Source of the DNA: Pontimicrobium aquaticum
Lineage (GTDB): Bacteria > Bacteroidota > Bacteroidia > Flavobacteriales > Flavobacteriaceae
Assembly: GCF_005047595.1 (NCBI RefSeq)
Contig: NZ_SUPL01000001.1
Span: 248,001 to 312,000, forward strand
Length of the DNA stretch: 64,000 nt
Reading direction: 5' to 3'
Part shown: positions 26,461 through 36,900 of the stretch, piece by piece
Numbering within the stretch: position 1 is the stretch's first letter
How the letters are laid out: every line of letters starts with the position of its first letter
Position numbers and translations under genes: made by a program
The notes under the pieces: generated by a model
Databases searched by the model: none
What the model saw: the letters and a program-made list of their open reading frames with translations, nothing else
What the model was told of the DNA's origin: nothing

Positions 26461-28887
26461 TTATTTTAGACTTGCTTTAAAGGTTTTATATTCTTCAACA
26501 TCAGGGTGAACCTTAAGAATACTATCAATAACTACATTGGCTTGCTCCACTTTTTCTAATCGTTGGTATGCTTTTGCCATTTTAAAGCTTATGTCTGGGT
26601 TTAGCACATCATTTTTAATTGATTGTTGAAATATTATTTTTGACTTATCATCCTGACCAGACCACCAATACAAATCTAAAATTGCCAAATATGCATCGTC
26701 ATAATATGGCGATCGTTGTATGGCATTTAACAGTACTTTTTCAGATTCCTCGTAAACACCTTCCCAAGCTAGTGTTCGTCCTTTTAAAATGATTGCATCT
26801 GTATAATTTGGGAATTCATTTAAAATATAATCGCAAAGTATTCGAGCTGTTTTATAGTCTTTATTAAAAGCCTTATCTCTTGCTATAAACAATAGCTCGT
26901 CAAAGGTTTTATCTTTTGAGTGTTTTTCAATAACCGCTAGTTGTTGTTTTGTAAACTTAATTTTTGGAGTGACATAAATATTTAATGAGTCTGGGAAAAT
27001 TTTATTTCTTTGGGTGACGTAAGCATTCATTTTTTTAAACGCCATCAACGAGTCTTTAATGACTGACTCTACCTCATCTTCTTTAACTTTATAGGTGCCA
27101 AAATTTTCTTTTATTTTAAACAACTCTCCATTTGCATATAAATAATCTTTATAAATCATGTCATTTAGACTGCCTTTATACCTCATTAACGGAATATTTT
27201 TAGTGTTCCTAAAATGCTTAGCAGTATCCAAGCCTTTACCAATCCAAGGAGTAGCTTCAAGTGGTTTTAATTTATGGTTGTTCGACAAATAGCTTAATAC
27301 ACTTGGGGCAACATCCCAATGTGATGAAATAGATTTAAATTTTTCTGATTTTTTAAGCATTGGGCTATAAATAAAAAAGGGCACATGAAACCTGCAAAGC
27401 TTATCTTTTTGAGTAATTGGAATTAACCTATGGTCTCCTGTGATTATAAAAATAGTATTATTATAATCTGGTCTTTTTGAGTATGCTTCCATAAATGTTT
27501 TAATACTCTCGTCAGTATAAAGTAAACACCCAAAAATATCTTTATGATTTGAAACCCTTTCTTTGTAGTTACTAGATTTCACTGATGTTTTTAACATTTC
27601 ATCAACTCTCGATATATAGGCTTCTTTATTTGGAAATTCAAATGGTTCATGATTAGATAATGTCATAATTATATCTAATCTAGGTTGCTTCTCTACATCA
27701 ATAGATGATATTGCTTTTCTAAAGATTTCACTATCAGGATAACCCCAAGAAAACCCTCCATCGTTGCTTTTTGTTTTAACGAAATCTGAGCCATATTTAC
27801 TTTCGTCAATTAAATTATGAACCCCATTGTACTCAAGGAAATTTACTTTTCTATCGAAACTAGATGGTCCTCCTGAATAATAAGAAGTTTGGTAACCATT
27901 ATGTTTTAACACACTTATTAACGATAAATGTGAAGGCACATCGGTTAATTCTAAAAATCCAGTTTCTCCAAAAGGTAAAGAACCAAACAAGGATGGTAAA
28001 ATTCCAAAAGATCTTCCTGTGGTGCTTACAAAATTATCCCAATACAATGATTTAGAAATAAGAGAATCTAAATAAGGTGTGAAGCCACTATATTGATTGT
28101 CTGCAACAAACTCAGCACCTAAACCTTCAACAACTATTACTACCACATTAGGTTTTTCTTCGCCACTTTCAATAAATGTTGATAAAACATCTTCTGTTTC
28201 ATTAAATGGTTTTAATAACGGGTAATCTTCTCTATCGAATAGATTTAGGGCACTTATTTTATTTTTCTCTTTTTGAAACTTAACAATATCCTTGGTTAAA
28301 AACGCTGTTTTATTTTGATATAATTCTGAAGATGTTTCTGAAAAAACCAACTTTAAACTACCAAATAACAATACAAAAAATAATAAAACGCCTAATACTT
28401 TTCTATTGTTTGCATATTTATTGATTACTAAAAATGTTGCAAAAAACAACAATGGGAACAGTATAAATGGCAACAAATATGTTAAAGACATAGACTCGGA
28501 AGCTGACACTGTACTAGTAACATCATCATAAGAGTACCCTAAAATATCTGCTCCTAAATTAATAAGCGTGGTTAAACTGTATTTTACTAATGAGAATTGT
28601 AATATTATTAGTAAAAGAAATATCAAGTTAACAGCTACAAATGCTGCTTTTTTTGAAAATAGCTGAATGGCATAAAATATTGGAAAGAATATTATGCCAA
28701 TAATTAGTCCTGTCCAAAAATCATTTATTAATTTATATAGCGCAGCACTTCCTAAGTTAGAAATTACTATTCCTGCTGTTTTAGAAAAATATAGCTCGTA
28801 TAGGCTTATAACCCAAAAAGCACAAATTAGCGCTAACGTTAAAAACACATAACTGTAAATTTTATCTTTTTTAATTGTAAAGTTCAT
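26461..28887 (-). CDS. LtaS/MdoB-like sulfatase-fold transferase with TPR tail
   Basis: An 808-residue inner-membrane enzyme. Five TM helices (residues about 12-180) precede a sulfatase/alkaline-phosphatase-fold catalytic domain (about 245-560) with NVVVIVVEGLGAEF, the likely nucleophile in STTGRSFGILPSLFG (residues about 287-301) and the metal site ITGDHRLIP; a C-terminal TPR section follows (about 660-800). LtaS/OpgB-like enzymes transfer phosphoglycerol from lipid; phosphoethanolamine transfer is another possibility. It stands between a glycan synthase and an outer-membrane protein, so glycan decoration is the natural inference. Confidence 0.85.
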   Translation of the reverse strand: MNFTIKKDKIYSYVFLTLALICAFWVISLYELYFSKTAGIVISNLGSAALYKLINDFWTGLIIGIIFFPIFYAIQLFSKKAAFVAVNLIFLLLIILQFSLVKYSLTTLINLGADILGYSYDDVTSTVSASESMSLTYLLPFILFPLLFFATFLVINKYANNRKVLGVLLFFVLLFGSLKLVFSETSSELYQNKTAFLTKDIVKFQKEKNKISALNLFDREDYPLLKPFNETEDVLSTFIESGEEKPNVVVIVVEGLGAEFVADNQYSGFTPYLDSLISKSLYWDNFVSTTGRSFGILPSLFGSLPFGETGFLELTDVPSHLSLISVLKHNGYQTSYYSGGPSSFDRKVNFLEYNGVHNLIDESKYGSDFVKTKSNDGGFSWGYPDSEIFRKAISSIDVEKQPRLDIIMTLSNHEPFEFPNKEAYISRVDEMLKTSVKSSNYKERVSNHKDIFGCLLYTDESIKTFMEAYSKRPDYNNTIFIITGDHRLIPITQKDKLCRFHVPFFIYSPMLKKSEKFKSISSHWDVAPSVLSYLSNNHKLKPLEATPWIGKGLDTAKHFRNTKNIPLMRYKGSLNDMIYKDYLYANGELFKIKENFGTYKVKEDEVESVIKDSLMAFKKMNAYVTQRNKIFPDSLNIYVTPKIKFTKQQLAVIEKHSKDKTFDELLFIARDKAFNKDYKTARILCDYILNEFPNYTDAIILKGRTLAWEGVYEESEKVLLNAIQRSPYYDDAYLAILDLYWWSGQDDKSKIIFQQSIKNDVLNPDISFKMAKAYQRLEKVEQANVVIDSILKVHPDVEEYKTFKASLK

Positions 28888-28898
28888 GTCTATATATT

Positions 28899-30335
28899 TT
28901 AAGCTTCAACGGTTGAAAGTCCTTTTCTCACCATTTCTCCCCATTTCTTTTTCTTATTAAAATAATAATCAATATTTCCTCTAATAGCTGCATACAAAAT
29001 AAACGGATGTAACACAAAAGGCTCTAAAGCACTAAGCAGCACTAGCTTAAAACCCGTTCCTTTCTTTTTGTATTGATGAAAGGTTAACTCTTCTGAATAA
29101 ATAGCTACAATTGAGAATAGTACTGAGAACAAATATGATAGAAGCAAAAATGTTAGCGCAAATTCCCATCTCACTTCCTTTAATGCTACTAAAATTGTAA
29201 AATAAATAATTCCAACAGCTTCAATTATTGGAGCAAGGCGTTCAAAAATTAACCAATAAGGATAACTTAATAAACCAAACGATCCATATTTAGGATTGAA
29301 CCCTATTTTTCGGTGTTTCTTTAAAGTCTCTATGGTTCCTCTAGTCCATCTATTACGCTGAGAGATAAATATTTTGTAGGTGTCTGGAGCTTCAGTCCAA
29401 CACAAAGGATCTGGAATATAGGATACTTTATATTTTCTTCCTTGTTCTTCCATATAGCGACGCATACGCACAATAATTTCCATATCTTCGCCAACAGTAT
29501 TTGTATCGTATCCACCAACTTTAATTGCGATTTCTTTATCGAAAATTCCGAAGGCTCCAGAAATAACCAACAAACCATTTAACCTACTCCAAGCCATTCT
29601 CCCTAAGAGAAATGCTCTTAAGTATTCTAAAATTTGAGACTGAACCAATAAATTTTTGGGAAGATTTACGTCAATTAATTTCCCTCCTCTAATGACACAT
29701 GAATTAGCAATACGAATTACTCCTCCTGTTGCAATAACTTTAGAATCGGTTACTTCAAGAAAAGGCTTTATCATTTTTTGAAGCGCATCTTCAAGCAATA
29801 AACAATCAACATCAATACAAGCTACATATTTACTTTTGCTTATATTAAGTCCCATATTTAACGCATCGGCTTTTCCACCATTTTCTTTATCTACAACCAT
29901 TAGCTTTTCAAAAGCTGGATTTTTTGATTTAAAAACGCCTGCTCTTAATGGTTGTGTTTTTAATTTTTCGTTTACTACGTAATCTATTTTCTCAAGATCG
30001 TATGATTCTATTAACTTTTCTAAGCTATCATCCCTACTCCCATCATTTATAATTACAACGCTATAGTTAGCATAATGATTAGAAAGTAAAGACCTTACAT
30101 TTTCTACTATGTTTAAGCTTTCATTATATGCTGGAGCAATTATTGTAATGGAAGGAGACTCTGTTGATGATAAAATATCTTTATAATTAACAAAGCTGTT
30201 TTTCTTTAAATATTTTAAGGTTTCTTTTCCTGAAAGAATTGAAAGCACTATGTATGATGTAATAGCAGCAAATGCATATCCAAAAAACAAATAATGAAGT
30301 ATTTGTAAAATTATTTTTACTGTACTAGTATCCAT
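28899..30335 (-). CDS. BcsA/PgaC-like GT2 glycan synthase
   Basis: A 478-residue processive GT2 with one N-terminal TM helix, a GT-A domain (ITIIAPAYNESLNIVENVRS, INDGSRDDS, DVDC as DxD, GEDMEIIVRMRR, then QRNRWTRGT as the QxxRW box near residue 330) and three C-terminal TM helices. These features mark membrane synthases that both polymerise and export a polysaccharide. No PilZ domain is present, so c-di-GMP control is not indicated. It follows the HEAT protein by 3 bp and precedes the sulfatase-fold gene by 11 bp. Confidence 0.92.
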   Translation of the reverse strand: MDTSTVKIILQILHYLFFGYAFAAITSYIVLSILSGKETLKYLKKNSFVNYKDILSSTESPSITIIAPAYNESLNIVENVRSLLSNHYANYSVVIINDGSRDDSLEKLIESYDLEKIDYVVNEKLKTQPLRAGVFKSKNPAFEKLMVVDKENGGKADALNMGLNISKSKYVACIDVDCLLLEDALQKMIKPFLEVTDSKVIATGGVIRIANSCVIRGGKLIDVNLPKNLLVQSQILEYLRAFLLGRMAWSRLNGLLVISGAFGIFDKEIAIKVGGYDTNTVGEDMEIIVRMRRYMEEQGRKYKVSYIPDPLCWTEAPDTYKIFISQRNRWTRGTIETLKKHRKIGFNPKYGSFGLLSYPYWLIFERLAPIIEAVGIIYFTILVALKEVRWEFALTFLLLSYLFSVLFSIVAIYSEELTFHQYKKKGTGFKLVLLSALEPFVLHPFILYAAIRGNIDYYFNKKKKWGEMVRKGLSTVEA

Positions 30336-30338
30336 ACG

Positions 30339-31439
30339 CTATACGTTTTCGAGTTTTAACATTGCTAAACTTTTTTGACTAGGTGGCAGCTTATTTAATC
30401 CTAAGTATTTATCTATATTGATAGATTTTAGAATTTTAAGGGCTAGTAATTGTATTTCAAAGTCTTTATGAAACAAATGCTTTTCTACAAAAGGCTCATC
30501 GTCTGGAATGACTAATTTTTCCAACAATCCGAAGAAGCTTATTTGTTCTTCTAAGCTTAATTGGGTGAAGTTTGCTTTTAACACATCTTTAGCTTCAATT
30601 CCATATAAATGTGTAAGAACTTCAATAACCTGTATTCTAACCTGTTTACTGTTATGAGAAAGCATATTCATTAACTCATCTTTCACTTCATATTGATTGT
30701 AAACTTTAGCGAGTTTTAGTGCGAATAAAACAACGGTTTCGTTTTTAGATTGTAACCATGGTTTTATATCGCATATTTCCTGATCGTTAGATTTTTGAAG
30801 AATTTCTAGTATTTGTATTTGATCCCATTCAGATAGTGGCGTCTTAATTATATCTAAAAAATTTAAGCCTTCAAAATAGAATAGATTAACAAAATATAGA
30901 TGGGCTTCTTTCCTAACCTCTCTTACAGGATGTACTAATAGTTGCTCTATTTTTTCTTGAACAGATTCTATTTTAAACTTAGTAAGTTCTCCAATACCTT
31001 TAGCTTTTACATGCCATTTTTTACTGTTTATTTTGATTAATGCGTAATGCATTAAACCTGTGTTTTTATATAGTACTTTTAAGGCATCTGTCACCTCTCC
31101 TGACACTTCGTTCATTAATTTGTATAACACAGAGATAATGACTTTGCGCTTAGATTTTACTGTGACGTGTTTTTTTAGTTCTTCAATGATGTTTTTTTGA
31201 ATTTCAGATATCCCTCCTTCTTCTGTTCCTGAGTATAAATATTCAATAAGCAATGCTTCATATTCTTTTCTGAACTCTAAACTATTAGCTTCTTTCTTCC
31301 TTAATATTGTACGAACAAATTTTAAATATACCGTCAATAAAATAATTAGAGCACCTAAAATAGCACTGACTACCCAAGCCAACTTAATTAGGTAAGGGTA
31401 TTCATTAAAATTATCTATAAGTATTTGAAAATCTATCAT
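30339..31439 (-). CDS. Membrane-anchored HEAT-repeat protein
   Basis: A 366-residue protein with one N-terminal membrane helix (ILGALIILLTVYLKF) and a cytoplasmic helical-repeat domain (residues about 90-350). Visible repeats include KGIGELTKFKIESVQEKIEQL and VRIQVIEVLTHLYGIEA, as in HEAT/PBS lyase-like proteins. It lies between the receiver protein and the GT2 gene with small gaps (22 and 3 bp). A scaffold joining the phospho-signal to the synthase is a fair inference. Confidence 0.82.
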   Translation of the reverse strand: MIDFQILIDNFNEYPYLIKLAWVVSAILGALIILLTVYLKFVRTILRKKEANSLEFRKEYEALLIEYLYSGTEEGGISEIQKNIIEELKKHVTVKSKRKVIISVLYKLMNEVSGEVTDALKVLYKNTGLMHYALIKINSKKWHVKAKGIGELTKFKIESVQEKIEQLLVHPVREVRKEAHLYFVNLFYFEGLNFLDIIKTPLSEWDQIQILEILQKSNDQEICDIKPWLQSKNETVVLFALKLAKVYNQYEVKDELMNMLSHNSKQVRIQVIEVLTHLYGIEAKDVLKANFTQLSLEEQISFFGLLEKLVIPDDEPFVEKHLFHKDFEIQLLALKILKSINIDKYLGLNKLPPSQKSLAMLKLENV

Positions 31440-31461
31440 TGGGGCTGAGGGTTTTCTGTAC

Positions 31462-31827
31462 TTAATTTAATTGCCGTTTGACTCGGATAACCAACTCATT
31501 TGGACTAAAAGGTTTTCCCATAAAATCATTAGCTCCTAAATCAAAGGCCTTTAAAACCATTTCCTCTTGACCAGCAGAAGAAAAAACAATAATAGGAACA
31601 TTTAATTCTAGTTTATTTCTTACGTGACTTATCACTTCTAATCCGCTAATAAAAGGCATCATAATATCTGTAATTATCAAATCTGGTAATTGCTCTTCAA
31701 TTAAAGCTAAAGCTTCTTTACCATCGGCTGCCATAAACAATTCATGCCCTTCTTTTTCAAGTCGAAACTTTAAGAGTAAGGATAGTGTTGAGTTATCTTC
31801 GGCAAGAACTATTTTTTTTCTATCCAT
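31462..31827 (-). CDS. Single-domain response regulator
   Basis: A 121-residue receiver: acidic pocket VLAEDNST, phospho-accepting Asp in DLIITDIMMPF, Thr/Ser in VFSSAG and Lys in GKPFSP. No output domain. Starting at the internal ATG (31827) rather than 31848 gives the normal MDRKKIVLAED start; the 8-bp ATGGATAG overlap with the Hpt stop indicates tight coupling. It would accept phosphate from the Hpt protein and bind a partner, possibly the HEAT protein. Confidence 0.9.
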   Translation of the reverse strand: MDRKKIVLAEDNSTLSLLLKFRLEKEGHELFMAADGKEALALIEEQLPDLIITDIMMPFISGLEVISHVRNKLELNVPIIVFSSAGQEEMVLKAFDLGANDFMGKPFSPNELVIRVKRQLN

Positions 31828-32233
31828 GAGACATAACATTAAGTTCAAATTGTATTTCTTTCTTTACATGAATTAAGTTTTGTACTACTAATTCTACTAA
31901 ATCATCTATCTTTTCTAGATGCATTTCCTTTCTAAAACAAGTTTCTAATTCTAAAATAGGATCTACTAAAGAAGCTATTCCAAACATTGCTATGTTTGGC
32001 TTAATCTTGTGAGTTTCTTGAAACAAAGGCTGCCAATTTTTAGTTGGTAATTCTTTTTCTATTGTAGCTAAATACTCGTCAATTCCTTCAACAAATAACT
32101 CTAGTATAGTGTTTAAAATTTCCTTATCACCAAAGGTTTCTTCCTTTAAGCTTTGCAGATTTATATAACTGTAGGCTGTTTGATTCACAACGTTAAATAT
32201 TAAATTTGGGTTAATTTTATTACTAACTCTCAA
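31820..32233 (-). CDS. Hpt domain phosphotransfer protein
   Basis: A 137-residue helical-bundle protein with an Hpt-like site: FQETHKIKPNIAMFGI carries the candidate phospho-accepting His at residue about 70, with the flanking KxxP rather than the usual LKG. Otherwise it is the normal length. No cognate kinase is present in the operon, so a kinase elsewhere must feed it. First gene of the seven-gene operon. Confidence 0.8.
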   Translation of the reverse strand: MRVSNKINPNLIFNVVNQTAYSYINLQSLKEETFGDKEILNTILELFVEGIDEYLATIEKELPTKNWQPLFQETHKIKPNIAMFGIASLVDPILELETCFRKEMHLEKIDDLVELVVQNLIHVKKEIQFELNVMSHG

Positions 32234-32317
32234 TGATTAGCTTAAAACATGGTGCAATATATAAAATAATATCGATTAAATGACGTTTTTTTTCGATGAA
32301 ATGCGTTTTTGTGTTAA

Positions 32318-32325
32318 TATTTTTG
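32318..32325 (+). promoter_or_regulatory. Predicted -7 box for the D-aminoacylase-like gene
   Basis: Reads TATTTTTG, a perfect TAnnTTTG, 35 bp before the start at 32360. No good upstream element at the expected distance. Confidence 0.35.
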
Positions 32326-32359
32326 ATTTTTGTACTTTTCATGAACTAAAACCAACCAC

Positions 32360-33934
32360 ATGAATTCTAGAATACTTTTATTATTTTTTGCCATATCTCT
32401 TCTTTTTTTTAGTTGTAGCAAAGGCATTACTTACGATATTATTATTATAAACGGTCAAGTGTTTGATGGCACTGGAAGCGATGCTGTTTCAACAGACATT
32501 GGCATTAAAGATTCTATTATTGTAACCATTGGAGATTTATCTCAAGCTAAATCCAACCGCATTATTAATGCAAATGGTCTTGCCGTTACTCCTGGTTTTA
32601 TAGATGCACATGCACATTTAGAACCAATTTTTCAATTATCAAATTGCGAAAGCCATATTAGACAGGGTGTTACTACAAGTCTTGGAGGCCCTGATGGTTC
32701 TGGCCCTTGGCCATTTGGCAAATATTTAGATAGCTTACAACAAATAGGTGTTGGAATGAACGTAGCTTATTTAGTTGGTCATAATACCGTGAGAAGGAAT
32801 ATTATGAACTTAGATAACAGGGCTCCAACTGATGATGAATTAGACCAAATGAAAACTCAAGTATCTCAAGCCATGGACGAAGGTGCTTTTGGTATTTCTA
32901 CAGGATTAAAATATTTACCTGGAAGTTTTTCTGAAGTAGATGAAGTTATCGAGCTATCAAAAGAAGCTTCTAAAAAAGGTGGTATATATACATCGCACTT
33001 AAGAGATGAAGGCTTAGGTTTATTTGATGCTGTTAATGAAGCTATTGTTATTTCGGATAAAGCGAATATCCCTGTTGTGCTCACCCATCATAAAGTTATA
33101 GGCAAACCAATGTGGGTAAAAAGCAATGAATCATTAGCACTAGTTGATTCAGCTAGGGTAGCAGGATTAAATATTATGATAGACCAATATCCTTATAATG
33201 CTAGTTACACAGGAATTTCTGTACTAATTCCTGGTTGGGCAAGAGCTGGAGGCAATAAAGCCTTTATAGCGCGAGTTGCAAATCCAAAACTTAAAGACAG
33301 TATAAAAGCCGGAATAGTGTTTAATATTCTAAATGATCGTGGAGGAGACGATTTAGACAGGATTCAGTTTGCAAAAGTAAGCTGGATGCCAGAATTAGAA
33401 GGTAAAACTTTAAAATATTGGTGTGAGCAAAAAGGATTAGAGCCTACAGTCGAAAATGGTGCTGACCTCGTTATTGAAGCACAAGTAAATGGAGGTGCAT
33501 CTTGTGTGTTTCACGCTATGGATGAACGTGATGTTGAAAACATCTTGAAACACCCTCAAACTATGGTCGCTTCGGATGGTAGATTGGTTAAACCAGGCGA
33601 TGGCCACCCTCATCCTAGATGGTATGGCACATTTCCAAGAGTTTTAGGTCATTATGTTCGTGAAAAAGGAGTCATTACATTAAGTGAAGCCATTTACAAA
33701 ATGACAGCTTTACCAGCAAAAAACATAGGGTTAAAAGACAGAGGTCTTTTAAAAGAAAACATGAAAGCTGATATTACAATTTTTAACCCTCAAACCATTA
33801 TTGATAAAGGTACTTTTGAAAAACCTCATCAATATCCAGAAGGCATTTATTATGTTTTGGTAAATGGCCAAATAGTTATAGATGACAAAAGCTTTAAAAA
33901 CATTAAAGCTGGTGTAGTTTTAAGAAAAAATTAA
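32360..33934 (+). CDS. N-acyl-D-amino-acid deacylase-like lipoprotein
   Basis: A 524-residue amidohydrolase with a lipobox (ISLLFFSCSK). The urease-superfamily signature GFIDAHAHLEP and the D-aminoacylase-type features follow: YLVGHNTVR, GISTGLKYLPG, THLRDEG and THHKVIGKP metal-site histidines, and MVASDGR (the catalytic Asp). It would cleave N-acyl-D-amino acids or dipeptide-like compounds at the cell surface or periplasm. Single gene, convergent with the T9SS gene at 2 bp. Confidence 0.9.
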   Translation: MNSRILLLFFAISLLFFSCSKGITYDIIIINGQVFDGTGSDAVSTDIGIKDSIIVTIGDLSQAKSNRIINANGLAVTPGFIDAHAHLEPIFQLSNCESHIRQGVTTSLGGPDGSGPWPFGKYLDSLQQIGVGMNVAYLVGHNTVRRNIMNLDNRAPTDDELDQMKTQVSQAMDEGAFGISTGLKYLPGSFSEVDEVIELSKEASKKGGIYTSHLRDEGLGLFDAVNEAIVISDKANIPVVLTHHKVIGKPMWVKSNESLALVDSARVAGLNIMIDQYPYNASYTGISVLIPGWARAGGNKAFIARVANPKLKDSIKAGIVFNILNDRGGDDLDRIQFAKVSWMPELEGKTLKYWCEQKGLEPTVENGADLVIEAQVNGGASCVFHAMDERDVENILKHPQTMVASDGRLVKPGDGHPHPRWYGTFPRVLGHYVREKGVITLSEAIYKMTALPAKNIGLKDRGLLKENMKADITIFNPQTIIDKGTFEKPHQYPEGIYYVLVNGQIVIDDKSFKNIKAGVVLRKN

Positions 33935-33936
33935 AA

Positions 33937-36900
33937 TTACCTAACTATAATTTTCTTATCAATTACTCCGTGAGAAGACGTGTTAAATTTTAAAACATAA
34001 ACACCATGACTTACATTAATAGCTACTTGATTAGTTGACGCATCAATACTATGCACCGATAATTCTTGACCTGCTATGTTATAAATGGTTAATTTGTTTA
34101 AGTCAATATCATTAATATTATTAATTCTAATTTTTGAAATATTAGAGTCGTAATACGCTAAAAGTCCATGATTAATTTCAAGCACTTCGTTGTTTATTGA
34201 GTATTCTTGCGCTTTAAACACTAATAAAAATCTATCATTATAGATGCCTGCTTTAAGTTTTAAATTAAATACATCATTATTAATTTTAAAGCTCTCATTT
34301 GTCTCTTTATCTTTTACATAAATTGATGCTCTTGGATCAATATTTTTAAGCTCTTTAATTCTAATACTAATAACTCCAGCTTCATCAACAACTAACCCTA
34401 AAGGAAATTCTTGGGTATTATTTAAGTCATCTACTCCTTGAATTACAAATTTTTCAGCACCAATAGTCCAGTACATATCCTCTTTGTTTACATCAACCAT
34501 AAATGCATCATACCCTAAATCAAAACCTTTTGAAGCATTGTTATTAACGCCCAACAATAATTGACGATGATAGCCTTTTGGCGAATCGTAAATTATTCTA
34601 ATAGATGGTGTGTCTTTAGCTACTTTATTAGTACTAGTATTTGGTTTATTTGATTTCTTTTTTCCTGAAGTCCTCAAAAAAGAAGACGAAGCATCTTGTT
34701 CTGTCACAAATACACGCTGAGTATTTTTAAATACTATATTCCCTCCTGCTATTGTAGATATATTAGCTGATGGCGTATTATTATCTGGATGACTATCTAA
34801 AGCTGTTAATACAAAAAAGCCTTGATTTACAGGAATATATTGACCTGGAACCTTAGTACCAATTGCTGCGTTTCCTCCATCCGAAGTATTGTTAATTCTA
34901 GTATCATTTGAAATTGCTGGAGTTCCTCCAGTTAAATTATAAGTAGCATAGCCACCTACATAATCTCTTAAGTAATGGGAATTTTCTTCTCCAAAATGGT
35001 CCCAAAAATATACAGCACCATTAATAACATTTACAGTATTATTTCCACCATCGTTTTCACTTAAATGATCTAAAATAAACTCTCTTGCATCAATTGCAGA
35101 TGGATAAGGATTTCCTATTAATCGTTCTACATCGCCAGAACTTTTATCGAGTGGTAAAGTAATATCGCCATTATTTGGTAAGCCTTTAAACACATAATTC
35201 TGATTATTGACTATAGTAACAGAACCTGATGTACCTTTCATTGTAAACCCTTCGCCTGCTAGTAAAAGCGATGTTTCGTCAATAGGAGTCCAGGCATCAT
35301 AATTGTCTTGAGATCCGTAAAATTTATACATCCAATAGGTACTAAGTGTTCTTGGTGTTGTTGGCGTATCGGAATCTGCTGCAGTATGAGCAGCATCATA
35401 TGTTAAGCCTTGATACGCGGCAGAATTAGTTCCATCGTTTAAAACACCACTAATCGTATGGTTTGCATTTGTACTTGCGGTTCCTGTTCCTCGTGTTCCA
35501 GCATTACCAGTTACAGGACCAACAGAAGACGACCAATAATTGTAATTAAAACCATTAGCTGTTCCTTGTTGATCGCGCTCTAGATGACCACCACTATCAG
35601 CATCAATAATACTACCATCGGTTTGTATTAATTGTGATTCGCCCACAAGGTCTATCACACCATCTATTTCTAAATAATTAGTTACTGTTAAAGCCTGACC
35701 TGCATTATTTTCTATTGGTGCAGTTACAACTGGATCTGCTATTGTAAGTGTTCCTGCTGTTTGCTTTAAACCCAATAGTGTAATATCTCGATCACCAGAC
35801 GTAATATCATGTGCAATTTCAACAATATTCCAATCTATTATTGTGCTACCATCTAAACTTAGTGAGTTAGGTATTATTTGATCTGCACTATTACTCCATG
35901 TTGTACCAGCATCCCAAGCACCATTGGCTACCGAAACATAAGGTAAAGGTGTTGTTTGGTCGTCAAGTATTGTTTTTGTTTTATTCAAGTAATTTAACCT
36001 CAAGAAATACCTATCGTCTGTTAAGCCTTCTATGGTTGAGCCATAAAACGAATTAAAGTCATAATACACTCTTAAACTACTCCAAGGTATTGTGTCTGTA
36101 GGATTGTTTATTGCAGCTTGAGGAAGTATTTTACCTTCAACATAATCCGTCCCAGCAATATCAAACCTTTCAATTTCTTGATTCATTAAATATCTTACCT
36201 GATCTTGTGATAGTGCTATATCCCAAACATAGACCTCATCTATGTCTCCTAATAGCGGGTTGGTTACAGTATCTTTATCTGTATATAAAGCTCCAATTGC
36301 ATAATGGTTATAGTTTGGAGATGGGTGTACGACATTTTGAACCGATTTATCCAATACACCATCTACATACATTAATAACGTTCCGCTATCGTAAACATAT
36401 GTTGTGTGATGCCATTTACCGTCATCTATATCCATATTGGAAGTAAACTTGGGTGTTGCAGGATCATCGATATATACCTCTACATTTCCAGTTGCATTTA
36501 ATCTAATTTGAAGCTTATCGCCCTTTGCCATTACCGTTCTATTACTAGCATTTGCTGGAATTTTTAACCACGCAGAAATAGTAAAATTGTCTGTATTCAA
36601 GTTCAATAAATAATCTCCCACCAGATAATCACCAGAAGCAATGTTTATAGAATGATTTTCTGTTAATTTTGATGTTTTTCCAAAGGTGAAATATTTAGTA
36701 CCATCAAAATTATACCACGTTTCTAAGTTTGTGCCTCCATCAGACCTTAACGGAATGACATCAATAATATCTCCATTGGCAAAATTGGCGTTATCTGCTA
36801 CTATTAAAGCATATTCTTCATCGGCTGTTTTTGTAAAACTACTAAAGGCTACTGAGGGTATAGAAACATACACTGTTTCGATATCGCCACCAGAACCAGA

